Positions 1 through 10,898 of a stretch of 64,000 nt of DNA are shown here, piece after piece; position 1 is the first letter of the stretch, and each line of letters opens with the position of its first letter. The notes beneath the pieces are model-generated. The model was not told where the DNA came from. It did not search any database and saw nothing but the letters and a program-made list of their open reading frames with translations. Source of the stretch: Vitrella brassicaformis (Eukaryota > Sar > Vitrellaceae). Both the position numbers and the translations under genes were made by a program. The stretch spans positions 62,001 to 126,000 of the forward strand of contig CDMY01000770.1 of NCBI GenBank assembly GCA_001179505.1. The letters run 5' to 3'.

Positions 1-726
1 ATGGGCCGGACAGGCGATACATCGTCACACTCGATGCACCCACGTCAGTCAGACACGGCACATGAGACACAAACACACACAGCGACATGGCAAGTGTCTC
101 TTGTGTGTTCAGAGGTCGTCTGTTGCTCAAATCTCAGAACGCCGCCTCCCCAGTCGTCATCGCATCCAACTCCGTCCCACTCACATCCGGGTGAGATTGC
201 CCAACGCCAGCGTCATGTGTGTGATATGATGTGTGTGTCCATGTGCCTCAGTTTGGTGTATGACGTGCAAGTGACTGACAAGTCCATCACGCCGACCACC
301 TCACTCGTGTCGATCAGCATCGACGGCCACACAAAACTGCACAAGGAGATCCCCAAAGACAACACACCAGGCAACCAGACACACTGACACACAGACATTC
401 ATGCAGACAGATAGCTAAGGTGTGTGTGTGCATGTTGCGTGCAGGTGGTGTGGGATTGTTCATCGAGAGGGGTGATGTCGAGTTCAAAAAATTTCATGTC
501 GGCCCGCCCAGCGACACAGAACAATTCGACTGATCAACGCGTTACACAGACAAACACAGACAGACAGACAGACAGAGAGACAGACACATGGATGTGTACA
601 TGCTGCATGACTCATGGATGACCAAAGTCACCGACAGATTGATATCCGTGTGTCTCGCCTTGTCTTGAGACTTGCATGTATGTCTCTATGAAGACGGTCC
701 GCTACAGCTATCCACCCACATGCGAA
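1..726. other. No recognisable gene; left-edge intergenic sequence
   Basis: This stretch is rich in TG/CA and GACA simple-sequence tracts. Open frames here have no recognisable motif and no consistent splice structure. It could hold the end of a gene outside the window, but nothing supports one. Confidence 0.4.
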
Positions 727-1740
727 TCACTTACTCCTCTTCAGCTCGAATACCTCAATCTCATTTTCATCCAACACAAGCGACTTCAGAAACTCACAGT
801 CACGCCCCCTGCCGGCAGCCGACAAACCATGCGACTTCTTATCAAAGAAAGTGCGTATGGTGGCCTCTGTCGCCACTCGCTTCACCAACACATCAGAGGG
901 GAGGGAGGCGAAGAACTCTCTCTCCTTCTCGCTGTCTCGCCACATGTGGGCGAGGAGACACACAGTCTGGGGCGATAATAGCTCCAGCAATGTCTCTTTG
1001 AGGGGCTCATGAGCATCAGAAAAGGCGAGCACGTCACAGCACAGCAAAACATCGATGCTCCTGGCACCGGACTGCAATAGAACATTTCCCGAGTCGGCCG
1101 TCCCCCACTGCAGGCGCTCCACTTGCGGCATGACGGCGGGCAGCCGGCTGTCTTCGTCTGCTGGGCGCAGCCCAAAGAGAGAGCGGTTGTGCTCGACATT
1201 GGACGACAGGAAAGGAAGCACAGACTCTGAAGGGCACATACAGCACCACTTACAAGAACCCCCACGAGATGAACGACTTACCCTGGTCGGTGAGGACTAC
1301 TCTGGCTCCGAGACAGGCGGCAGTCAGGCCACACAGGCCACAGCCGGCCCTACAAGCAGACACATGAGGCTGACATGCGGCAATGCATGCACGCCTATCC
1401 GGCGACTCCCATCCACCCGAGTTCCACGATTGTTGTCGGGGTCGCAAAACTCATCGTGCCCTCGTGTGCGCACTGCTCGAGGTATCTGAGGATGTTCCGC
1501 CTTTTGATCGACGCATGGCTGTCTGTTTGAGCTTGATCACCTTGATGCGAACCATGCGCATGGCCAGACTTGCTGTCCGACGAGGCCCCATTTGTCTTGA
1601 TGCAGCACAATGGTCGCTGAAGAACGAGGCAGCAGCTCGTAAGTGAAGTCCCGACTCATTGTACGTTTGACCTTTGTCCACACTTGCCTGACGTCTGTTC
1701 CATTAGAGAGACGCCCCCACATCGCCCCCATGTATTTCAA
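727..1740 (-). CDS. METTL21-like (family 16) protein lysine methyltransferase
   Basis: Predicted SAM-dependent protein N-lysine methyltransferase. Reading leftwards, a first exon (ATG near 1740) carries a QDKWGLVGQQVWPCA segment, matching the QD...G..VW entry motif of METTL21 proteins. Exon 1417-~1525 ends in TIVELG and splices (intron 1350-1416) to AGCGLCGLTAACLGARVVLTD, which restores the SAM-binding motif I and the acidic end of strand 2. Intron 1227-1281 leads to the last exon (727-1226) with VLPFLSSNVEHN, the post-II segment DVLLCCDVLAF, and a C-terminal HMWRDSEKEREFF stretch typical of the family. Joining the VWPCA and ILRYLEQ frames needs a very short intron of about 34 nt near 1525-1560, or else there is a frame break. 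The family call is firm; the substrate is not known. The exact start is uncertain. Confidence 0.72.
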
Positions 1741-2214
1741 GCTCGCGCAGATCTTTCCCCTTTTCTCTTCCCCTCAAACAGACCTCATGCATCAGTGCAT
1801 TTGTCCGATGAAGCGCAATTCCATCAGCATCTGGGATCTCTCCTGGGACGAAGACGAGTTGAAGACGAGGACTGCATCGGTAACGAAAGCCTTAGGCTTC
1901 ACGATGATTCCATGTTGTGATGTTCATGTCCATTTTGCACCATCCATGTTTGCAGGAAGGTGAGTACAGTATCACACATGGGCGGAGCGGGTAGTCGCCG
2001 TCAAGTGACTCCCCACCCGCAGTTCAAGTGACTCAACAACCCGGGGCCCGTGGTCACCAAATCGCTCGATGTGCCCTCCGGTAAGGGGATGATCAATGCA
2101 TTGAGCTGCACCGTGTACGCGTATCTGGTCAATGACATGCAGCCACAGCCTCGTCAGCCCTTGTGCCCGTCGCCGTTTCAGCGCCCCCGTCACAGGCAGG
2201 AGCTAATTGCCTGT
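1741..2214. other. Intergenic, no supported gene
   Basis: Open frames on both strands are short and lack motifs. This region probably holds the 5' flank of the methyltransferase gene. Nothing else can be supported. Confidence 0.35.
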
Positions 2215-2694
2215 GACGGGAGGCAATCCGATGTATTGATGGATGTCAGACCGACATCTTCGAGGCCGGGGAGGCCGGCGATCCTGAGTTGGTCCGGGCA
2301 ATTCTCGACACAAGTGACGACGAGCGCATCCTCGACGGGCGAGACGGAGACGGATTCACACCCTTCATTCTACCATGGCCATGTCGCTCTAATGTCCCTC
2401 ATGAGTGAGCGAGACCACCAAGGTACATCAATATCGATGGTGTTGGTGGTGGGGAGATGTCGTGGCTGTCTGATGGAATGCAGGGCCGCGTGACAGCAAT
2501 GCACTGGGCCGCCAGGGGGGGGCATGTTGCGGCCGTCAACCAGCTGCTCAAGTGGGATCCCCATTTGTGGGGTGCACACAGCGAGGTAACAGAACAAACA
2601 CATGTCGCTGTGTGGGTTCCCTCCTGTGTTTGTGTGTTACTTTCAGAATCGCCGCACACCATTCATGCTGGCTGCCGCGTATGGTCATGTATGA
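2215..2694 (+). pseudogene. Ankyrin-repeat gene fragment, probably broken
   Basis: Three ankyrin-like units can be read on the plus strand. The first (about 2258-2372) reads FEAGEAGDPELVRAILD...DGFTPFI, but the matching HGHVALM half lies in a different frame, so the unit is broken near 2370. The second (about 2485-2575) is a clean unit with VTAMHWAARGGHVAAVNQLL. A GT-AG intron-like stretch (about 2586-2645) leads to a third start, NRRTPFMLAAAYGHV, which stops at once where the duplicated segment begins at 2695. The frame break and the abrupt end at a duplication edge argue for a relic rather than a working gene. Ankyrin units mediate protein binding; no partner domain is visible. Confidence 0.5.
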
Positions 2695-3503
2695 AAGGTG
2701 GGTTGGTTGGTTGATCGGGACACACATAAGTGTCGCTGCAATCAATGGGTGGGATGCCCCTCACAATCCATCCATCCCTTCTGTGCCTCTGTGTGGCCGT
2801 GAATGCGAGCGAACCAACCACGGAATCGACACCAGGCGCGTCGCTCGCAACGCAGCATGCATAATTCACTCACTCGGCTGTACGTCTGTTGTTGTTTTTG
2901 AGGTCCAGCTCATATGCATCCATCTCACGTGGACTGATCGATCATGCAAATGAGGCACAAAGAAGCACCACCAACCGTCCGTACGTGCAGGCAATTCAAA
3001 ACGACTGCACTCATGCACAGTCATGTGCGTGCGTACATGTGTACGTGTCATCGATCAGGTCCTGAATGGGTTGGGACACGCGTCTTTCTTCTTGTCGACC
3101 AGCCTCTTGTCCTCGTCTCTGATCTTAAAATAATCCCAGTTCCCTTTGTGACGCACGTGCCACTCACGCATCTTGTCCAGATAGATCCCAAGCCCTCGCA
3201 GCTGACACACACACACACACACACACATCCAACATGCATGGATCTCGTATTTCCCCTCTACCCGCTTCTGTCTGTCCGACCTTAGCAGCGATTTCGATTT
3301 CTTCCGAGTCGACAAGGTCGATTGCGTCAGGGACGAAGTCAGGGTCGTCCTCATCTCCTGCTGCCGCCATCTGCTGTGCCCTGTAGTGCAGCTGGCCCTG
3401 CTCGAGTGCTGTGATGTCACGGCTCACACAATACTCCACCATGTCGTCCTTGTCGTATTGCTGGTCGATCGATTAATCAACCACCCATCAGTGCACATAC
3501 ACA
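2695..3503. repeat. Segmental duplication, copy 1 (partner at 10016-10898)
   Basis: About 0.8 kb is nearly identical to 10016-10898, beginning at GAAAGGTGGGTT and ending around CAACCACCCATCAGTGCACA. The coding stretches are almost unchanged between copies, while the flanks and microsatellites differ by small indels. This copy carries only the 3' part of the gene that is whole at 10435-11773, so it is the derived copy. It is directly oriented relative to its partner. Confidence 0.85.
3055..3475 (-). pseudogene. Truncated duplicate: last two exons of the gene at 10435-11773
   Basis: Two exons match the end of the unknown gene at 10435-11773. One contains MVEYCVSRDITALEQGQ and the acidic run DEDDPDFVPDAIDLVD. 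The other contains YLDKMREWHVRHKGNWDYF and ends PNPFRT-stop at 3055-3057. The intron between them, with its CA tract, is also kept. Residue changes are few (KIRDEDKRL here, EGKDQDKRL in the full copy). All upstream exons are missing because the duplication stops near 3503, so this is a recent 3' fragment with no start of its own. Confidence 0.75.
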
Positions 3504-3922
3504 CATGGGTACAGCGTCTGGCAATGCGTTTGTGTCGATGTTGTGGATTGTGTTTGGGCGGCATAGTGTTTGTAGTTGTGTTTGAGCTGCTAGTAGTGTA
3601 TGTGGTGATGTATGATCAGCCAGTTCATCCGTGTCCAGTTCGTCGCATGCTGCTATCAGTCATGCACTAGAGTGCACTTGCGCTTTTGTGATACGTGGAA
3701 TGTCACCCATCTGTCTGTTTCTTCCATGACGTGTTGGTCTCAAACAAAGACACAAGCCCGATTATGGGCGTCCTCCTTTCCCTTGGCACGTAACCTGTGT
3801 CAAACACCAACCCCAAAGTCGACGAGTGAGGGATGACACACAGCACGCAGCACGAACCGACACGACGCAACGACACTAACTACCCGCCTTCGAAAAATGT
3901 TCACACACCCACGGCAAAGGCA
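3504..3922. other. Intergenic, nothing recognised
   Basis: This unique sequence lies between the duplication edge and the small secreted-protein gene. No coding signal, RNA gene or repeat could be supported. Confidence 0.4.
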
Positions 3923-4140
3923 TCAGCATTGGAGGCAGTCGAAAAGGCAATCCTCTATGTCATCGGGGTCGTCGAATTCGTCATCGCACTCCGAACAACA
4001 GATCTGCAGATAGACAACAGACCACAGATGAGTACGAGACTTCGTCGTGTACACATCTCACTCACGAGTTGTCCCGAAACAGGGAACGAATGACTCAGGA
4101 ACACAGCCAGGACCACGCTGACAAACCACAGGAACCTCAT
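3923..4140 (-). CDS. 51-aa secreted six-cysteine protein
   Basis: The gene has two exons, 4066-4140 and 3923-4003, joined in phase 0 by a 62-nt GT-AG intron. The product is 51 residues. Residues 1-24 form a clear signal peptide (MRFLWFVSVVLAVFL...VSGQ). The mature part, about 27 residues, is very acidic and has six cysteines: a CC-x2-C cluster (ICCSEC), then EDC, FDC and LQC before the stop at 3923-3925. It lies head to head with the large secreted protein gene at 4240, with 99 bp between the two ATGs. That is the same position held by the Cys-repeat genes at the other two loci of the array, but its sequence is not clearly related to them. It may be a disulfide-stabilised extracellular peptide. 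No family was recognised. Confidence 0.6.
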
Positions 4141-4239
4141 CCTGTCGCGTGCACCTCAGCCCACTGTACGAACGTAAAGTTCGCTGCCGGCCGTTACGGC
4201 CGCTAAGTGGTTCCCAGTCGCCGAGTCTGTACTTTCTCT
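4141..4239. promoter_or_regulatory. Divergent promoter region of array pair A
   Basis: Only 99 bp separate the ATG of the small Cys-rich gene (4140, minus) from the ATG of the large secreted protein gene (4240, plus). Both 5' UTRs and core promoters must fit here, or the UTRs must overlap, so shared regulation is likely. No TATA box or known element is evident. Confidence 0.45.
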
Positions 4240-7200
4240 ATGCTGCTTGGAGGTTGGTTCATTGTGGTGATCATCCTTCTGAGTCAATGGGAGAGGCGCC
4301 AGGGTGCTGTGGCTCAGTTCACGACCGCCTGTCTGAGCAACAACACGAGAGAGACCGACGACGGACAGTCAACCAACACAAACGCAGACTGCCAGGCGGG
4401 TAAGGACAACAGAGGCGCACTCAACAAACAGTTGGCTGTGAATGGCCTCGCTTACTTCAGCCGTGGACCCTGACGGTGAGATATTTTCGAGTTGTGCGGA
4501 CAATCCGCTGCTGCCCATCCTCGATGACCCCGACCTGGGCAACTTCGGCCAGTGCTTCTATGAGGAGAACGCCCAGGAAAAGCTCAAGGAGCAACAGACA
4601 GATGCGCTGAACGATGAGGACTCGGATACTTTCGGCACTGTCACTGCGACTGGGGGCAACCAGAGCCAGTTGTGCGGCGAGCCGAGCGGCGTCGATCGCA
4701 CAGACGTCACTGATGTGGGAACTGCGGCGCTCGGAGGGTGCGCACTGAATAATTCTGTGGTTACGGCACGATCGGAATGTGTGATGCTGTCTGTCAGTTG
4801 CCCATCGGACAAGATATGTGCGCGCACGAGCGACTCCCGCTTCTGCTACTGCATCGAGGAGCCCATTGGTCTGTTCGGCGAGGTGGCAGAAGTCTCGCGC
4901 GGCGATGTCAGCTTGACGAGGGGCGTCGTCAGCGGCCAGCCATCGTCTCTGTGTTTCCCGGCCGAGCTGGATCCTTGCTTCAATGTCGTCAACCGCTTCG
5001 CTGTGCCCTTCGACTGTGCGGACAGCCTGCCCGTTGTGGACAGAAGGGGAGAGGAGGGGCCTAATGCTGCACAGCAGAGCGTGTTTCCGTTCGCCCCGCC
5101 TCCGGTGCCGCAAGAGTCGACATTCGCGCAGATTGTGCCGGGGACCTATCTGTTTGAAGACGTACACTCCAATGCCTACCTGCCGACCATCGACAACATC
5201 GGCGAAGATGTGTCGAGCTGTATGAGGATCCAGGGCAAGAGTGACGATGATAGCGGGCTTGATGGCTTCTTTCTGGACTTGTCGTGCAATACGACAGCGG
5301 GCGTCAGCTCCACTCTTCAATTTACCTGCCCCGAGACCGGCCTCTGCTCCCAACGCGAAGAGAGGGAGCTGCAACCGGCAGTCGCCACCATTCAGGGCGT
5401 CATGCGCGTAGAGAATGCCAGCAATCCGGCATGTAAGGGAGTGGAGGCGCAGATCGAGGTCACATTGACGGGCTTTGTGGATGAGTCGGAGTCCCTCATT
5501 GCGCAGCAGTTTCACTACGACGAGCCGCAGCGGATTCTGATCATCGGAAACGACGAACAAAGCGATCTGGTCATCGCACGGGTTATCGCTATACTATCCC
5601 CCGCGGCTCACACACCTCTCGGCCTCTTGACCTTCCCCGATGACGTTCCTGAGGAATGTGATGTTCTGCTCAACGAGCGGATCTTTACGGTGACATCGGG
5701 CGAGACAGAGGCGGGCGGCATCCTTGCGCTGGCTGTCTCGGGCTACGGAAGGGATGTATCGACCAGGGGCACCATCTCAAAGGTATGCGGGATGGGCGGC
5801 GGACACCAGTACATTAGTATGTGTCTCGTTTGCCTTTACGTATCATCATCAGAAACCGTTGGAGGCCAGCGACTTCGCTTTTGACAACCAAGAGGCGTTC
5901 TGGAACTGCAGTGAGATCTGCCGGAATGCGACGGAAGAGAACACGCAAGACAGGGAAATGGGAACTGCATCAAGTGAGCAAACGGGCCTGGCGGCACCGA
6001 TCCCCATTATTCTGGGCGAAGATCTCAGCCGTGCGCTAGTTGGGGAAGTTCTTCCTACGATCTTGTTTCCCATCTATAATCCTGATGAGTCTCCACAAAT
6101 GTCGTTCAGCAGTGCTTTGATCGGGGACAGGCGGTTTGTCGTAACAAGCTTTGACGTAACGTGCTTGGACAACACGGACGCCGGCATCAAGTTCAGCAAC
6201 TCGTCGGAGGTGCGTCCGCACACTGTCTCTGTGCTGTGTACGAAGCCTCCCGACGAGGAGCGGCCGTCCCAGGAGAGAGGACCCAGATCATTCGAACTCT
6301 ACAACGCGGAGACGGGAGTGCAGCTCGATCTGATCCTGAAAGGGCAGCTGGGGCCGCTGGTCGACGGCAGAGAAGGTACACAGCGATGGACGTATCAGTC
6401 AGGCAGGGGATGACGATATATTCTTTGTTGTGCGTGTCTGGATCAGCGTTGACAAATTGCCGCGGATTCAGGCTGCAGGACCTCCCTGTTGGTGCGAACC
6501 CTGGTATTAGCTTTCGCTACGAGATAACCAACGCTAGTTTCCTTGGTGAATACGTGGGTATTGCTGTCCCGCCGGGCGATTCGCCTGAAGAAGGAGTCCT
6601 TGGAGGCGACCTATGTGTGGGTGCTCGGGTAAGAGGAAGACACAGCTGTGCGGATCGAGAGGCGGGCGAGCACAGCTTCAGCATCTCCATCCAAGTGCTG
6701 CGATCCAAGGATGATGACATGGAATCCAACTGCAGAGACAGAATTATTGCCCACTTTAATGAGACGGATGGCCTCCCAGAGAATGAAGAAGTCATCTGGG
6801 ATGAGTACTGTGAAATCAGATATGAATGCTGTAAGCAAGCCATCAGAATGGTCCCGCAGATCACTGCCATGTATTATGCCCTTGTGAGCTATCTCAGTTG
6901 AGGCGTGTCCTGAAGTGGCTCTGAATGCCTCACCTACCGCTCAGCCATCAAGTTATCGCATGATGGACGCAAGTGAAGGCTTTTGCATTAAGCTAGTCAA
7001 CGGCACGACAAACGCGGAGGAGTCCTTTGAAGCCCGGTTCAGCTGTGAAGGCGAAGGGACTGATAATGTTGCAGCTGGTTTGCGACTGGGAATCAGATAT
7101 GATGTGGAGGAGCTGGATGGACGAGTCGTGCCCTTCGACCGTTCCACGGGGAAGCCTCTGGAGCCGGCTGGCTTTGCCAATGTGGACTTCAAGGGCACAG

Positions 7201-8342
7201 TGAGACAGCTGTCTCCAGAGGAATGCGCTGGGACCCTGATGTTTGTCGAGGGTACATGTACACTCATACACACCGATGCACACACGCACACACACATCGA
7301 GAGAGAGGGAGAAAGATGCCTGCTTCTTTTGTGTTGTCCTGCAGGCACTCTAGTTGGCGCCTTGAGCTTTGATACTGTTGGCTCTGAGACTCTCGAAGAC
7401 CCTCTAGAAGAAAGATACCTCCCTGTCATCCAGCGGTCACGGATCCGGCTTGTGCCTGAGCTTTATATCACAAGTAGTGCATCCTTGGGAACTATGGACT
7501 ACACCATCATCTCTACCCCTACTGACAGGAAAGAGTGCTTCGACGTCACAGATAGGCTGACCTATAAGAAGGAGGCTACGATTGACGTTCAGCAGCCAGA
7601 TGGCACCGTCAAGGAGGAAACAATTGTCTTTCTAGCCCCCCAGCTGGATGTTCGGGATTCGGAAGAAGACAGCAATACGACCGAAGCGTTTGCTGAGTTC
7701 AGAGTCTACGATGAGAAGGATGTAAGGAGTGGAGGTTTTATTACAGAGATGGCAGGGCTGCTGCGTCAAGTCTGCGGGATCGAGGAAAGAGGTGCGACAA
7801 CTCACTGATATGCGCGCAGACTTCGTTGCTTCTTCTTGCTTTTTTACTCAGGCTCGACTGCCGTCCAGATTCAATGTCTCGCTCACAAGCCTTTCAGGCT
7901 TTTCGCCAATGAGACAGACATCGAGTTAGGGGAGAGCGAGCTGAAGTAAGCACACGACGAGAGAGGAGACCCACATGGCTTGACTTGTCGCTCTGCGTTT
8001 TTTCCCTTTTCAAGTTCCATCGCCCGAGTGCAGAGAAACGGGAGCGATCCCGACGATTTGACGCTCCAGACGCTAGCAAACTTTACCATCAGCTGCTCGT
8101 GTAACGACGTCGAGCGCATCAAGAAGGAGACCAATGGCGGGGATGGGTTCATTGTGCGGGCCATCCCTTTGTTTGTTGACATCGGCGCGAACGTTGATGG
8201 AGACAAAGTGCAGCAGCTGTGCCCCGTTCTCACCGTTTGCGGTGCGCTGATCAACTTTTTCAGAACGATAAAGAGATGGCTCTCGCGATCAACTTCGTTT
8301 TCCTTCAGATCCGCCGTCTCCTGGACACTGCGACGAGAATGA
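4240..8342 (+). CDS. Large secreted Cys-rich protein, array member A
   Basis: First of three tandem paralogues. Nine exons can be placed: 4240-4399, 4461-4737, 4798-5782, 5853-6375, 6447-6830, 6898-7251, 7345-7791, 7852-7945 and 8015-8342. They sum to 1,183 codons plus stop, in frame throughout. A signal peptide (MLLGGWFIVVIILL...GAVAQ) precedes a long ectodomain with paired cysteines and many N-glycosylation sequons. No membrane span was seen after the signal peptide. Blocks best kept in the paralogues include NFGQC, CPSDK.ICARTS.SRFCYCI, FAVPFDC, PGTYLFEDVH, SSCMRIQGK and GFANVDFKGTVRQ. The last exon is ambiguous: it can be read to the stop at 8342, or a 22-nt GT-AG stretch at 8242-8263 could be removed, giving a stop near 8270. 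The family is not recognised, and an extracellular or surface role is inferred from the signal peptide and cysteines. Confidence 0.72.
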
Positions 8343-8637
8343 CCAGGAGACGTCATCTCGTCCATGACTGAGACCTACGGCGCGGCAAAATAGAGCTGGG
8401 AGACACCTTTCGCATGGGATGAAGGGACGGAGATTTTCCATTCTCTATAATCACATTCTCTGCGGCAAGTAATCGTCAGCCACACACGCATGTGTGACCT
8501 GCGACAAGGTACGCAGCAAAGAGACACAAAGGGTGCTCTTGCCGCCTAATTCATTGGACGAAAAGGATTCCTTTCTCGTGTGTGTCCATATACTCAGTTG
8601 CCATTCGCCATGTGTGCAGACGAAGACAGCAGTGGCG

Positions 8638-8685
8638 TAATCGACGTGTGAGCGGCTGTGAAGCACGTCAACAGATAGATACACA
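8638..8685 (+). repeat. 48-bp direct repeat, left copy
   Basis: This repeat starts TAATCGACGTGTGAGCGG and ends GATAGATACACA. It is identical over 48 bp to 9368-9415. The two copies flank a 682-bp segment, and the copy here is followed within about 10 bp by the palindrome at 8696-8711. Confidence 0.85.
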
Positions 8686-9367
8686 TCTGATAGGAGGATA
8701 TCCGGATATCCATTTATGGCGTTCCTTCTGAACCTCGCTTCAAGTCAACTACCCCTCTCCGCCACCCTTCCCTCTTCCCCATCTTCACGCCTGTGAGCTT
8801 CCCCGACAGCGTGTCCGCGTTTGCCGGCGTGGTGCCCTGCGAGATCTTGCTGATGGTGCATCGGCGAGAGTCCTGCAGGCCACTACCCGACGGACGTCCC
8901 TTCTCCCTTTCGTCAATAGTCCGCTGAAGCACGAGGTGGACTGCCTTGGCAAGGGGGTTTGTCGCCGTGTCTGCTGGCAAACGCCGGGAGGGCGGTGACA
9001 CGAGCATCCGGTTGATGGTGTCATAACCTTCTCTATGTTTCTCTGTTTCTTTCTGTCATGGCATGGTTGACTGGATGTCTGTGATTGGCTGGCAGTGTTC
9101 TCGTCTGGGTTCTTTCGTGTGATGTGACCATCCACCCTAATCCACCCCCTCCCCCTTTCCCCCACCCCCTGTCCACCCTGAGTGCCTGGTACGTACGGTT
9201 CGTCTGTGTGATATGGGTCAGTTTGGGTGAGATTTTTCACGATTTCTCTTCGATGTTGTGCCTTGGTCTGCTCCCCCTCCCTGCCTGTCACCGCATATCT
9301 CTACAGTGCCTCGTACGCCAAAAGGCGACCGTTAACGCACAGACTTCCTTTCGTGCAGCCTTTGACT

Positions 9368-9415
9368 TAATCGACGTGTGAGCGGCTGTGAAGCACGTCA
9401 ACAGATAGATACACA
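9368..9415 (+). repeat. 48-bp direct repeat, right copy
   Basis: This is the second, identical copy of the repeat at 8638-8685. Sequence similarity ends exactly at the repeat edges on both sides, as expected for a small insertion with target-site duplication or for a microhomology event. Confidence 0.85.
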
Positions 9416-10015
9416 CGTATTTGTCCTGTAATTTGTCGGTAATTGCATGCATCTATGTGTCGGTAGGTCGAGACCGCAGTCTGCTGTGATGCGCCTCGCC
9501 ACCTGTGGATAGATAGGGTAGTGCGCGAGAGACGATGGCCAATGAGACACGCGCTCGTCCATTCGGCCATCGATATACACATGCGGATACATATGGCGGC
9601 GGAAGCACAGATGTATGGCTGCCTGTGAATCGGTTGCTGTTCGACCAGCAAAAATACACACGTGTGGACGTCCTGTGTATGCACGTCTGGACGTAGATAC
9701 CCCTTTCAGTGAATGAATGCATCTCATTCCGCACCATCCACAGACATGCATGTGTCCAATTGACCGTCAAACACACACATTTATGCACGTCTGCGGTGCG
9801 TGTGCATGATATTCACTGTCACTCTATCTCTGTCTTGATGCTATACATTGTAGAGTGATGCCGCAGCGGCAGGCCGAGAGCGAGACAGAGACACATGCGA
9901 ATAGACTGATGCCCGCATCAGCAAGAGACAGACAGACACACACACACACGCACCACGTCACCAATGCTGTCTGGCTGTGGTGCCGACAGATACTGTATAT
10001 TCATGTACATGTGTC

Positions 10016-10898
10016 TGAAAGGTGGGTTCGTTGGTTGATCGGGACTTGATCGGGACAAACATAAGTGTCGCTGCAGTCAATGGGTGGGATGCCCCTCACA
10101 ATCCATCCATCTTTTTTGTGTCTCTGTGTGGCCGTGAATGCGCGCAAACGTACCAACAAATCGATATCAGGCGCGTCAGCATAATTCACTCACTCAGCTG
10201 TACGTGTGTTGCTGTCTAGATCTATGCTTGTGCACTTGTTGACGGTCAGCTCATCCATGGCCATCTCACTGGTCGATCATGAGACACGAAGAAGCACCAC
10301 CAAAAGTCCGTACGTGCAGGCAAGTCACAACTCACGTACACACATGTACGTACACAATGTGTAGATCGATCGACGCATGATGGATATGTAGAATGATGCA
10401 TCATGTACGTGCGTACATGTGTACGTGTCATCGATCAGGTCCTGAATGGGTTGGGACACGCGTCTTTCTTCTTGTCGACCAGCCTCTTGTCCTGGTCTTT
10501 GCCCTCAAAATAATCCCAGTTCCCTTTGTGACGCACGTGCCACTCACGCATCTTGTCCAGATAGATCCCAAGCCCTCGCAGCTGACACACACACACACAC
10601 ACACACGCACACACACAGAAACATCCAACATGCATGGATCTCGTATTTCCCCTCTACCCGCTTCTGTCTGTCCGACCTTAGCAGCGATTTCGATTTCTTC
10701 CGAGTCGACGAGGTCGATTGCGTCAGGGACGAAGTCAGGGTCGTCCTCATCTCCTGCCGCCGCCATCTGCTGTGCCCTGTAGTGCAACTGGCCCTGCTCG
10801 AGTGCTGTGATGTCACGGCTCACACAATACTCCACCATGTCGTCCTTGTCGTATTGCTGGTCGATCGATCAATCAACCACCCATCAGTGCACATACAC
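10016..10898. repeat. Segmental duplication, copy 2 (parent copy)
   Basis: This matches 2695-3503 in the same orientation. It contains an extra direct repeat of TTGATCGGGAC and a longer CA tract. Because the exons inside it belong to a complete gene (10435-11773), this is the source copy. Confidence 0.85.

Larger units (their letters stand above)
8343..10015. other. 1.7-kb gene-poor spacer with direct repeats
   Basis: No supported gene was found. The stretch contains two identical 48-bp direct repeats (8638-8685 and 9368-9415), a 16-bp perfect palindrome at 8696-8711, and TG/CA tracts. A minus-strand open frame at 8714-9007 (97 codons) lies between the repeats but shows no motif. Confidence 0.4.

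Noticed and set aside
1..398. 128-codon plus-strand open frame and 61-codon minus-strand frame at the left edge
   Set aside because: The composition follows CA/TG microsatellites, there is no motif, and the frame ends within simple sequence.
4457..5560. 367-codon minus-strand open frame opposite array member A
   Set aside because: It is the antisense shadow of a well-supported exon; the sense frame has paralogues, signal peptide and conserved cysteines.
8714..9291. Minus-strand open frames between the 48-bp repeats
   Set aside because: They have no motif, no paralogue and no consistent splice sites; the repeats rather than the frames are the real signal.
9398..9788. Overlapping minus-strand open frames of 105-117 codons
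   Set aside because: They overlap each other in several frames, include the direct repeat, and have no motif or paralogue.
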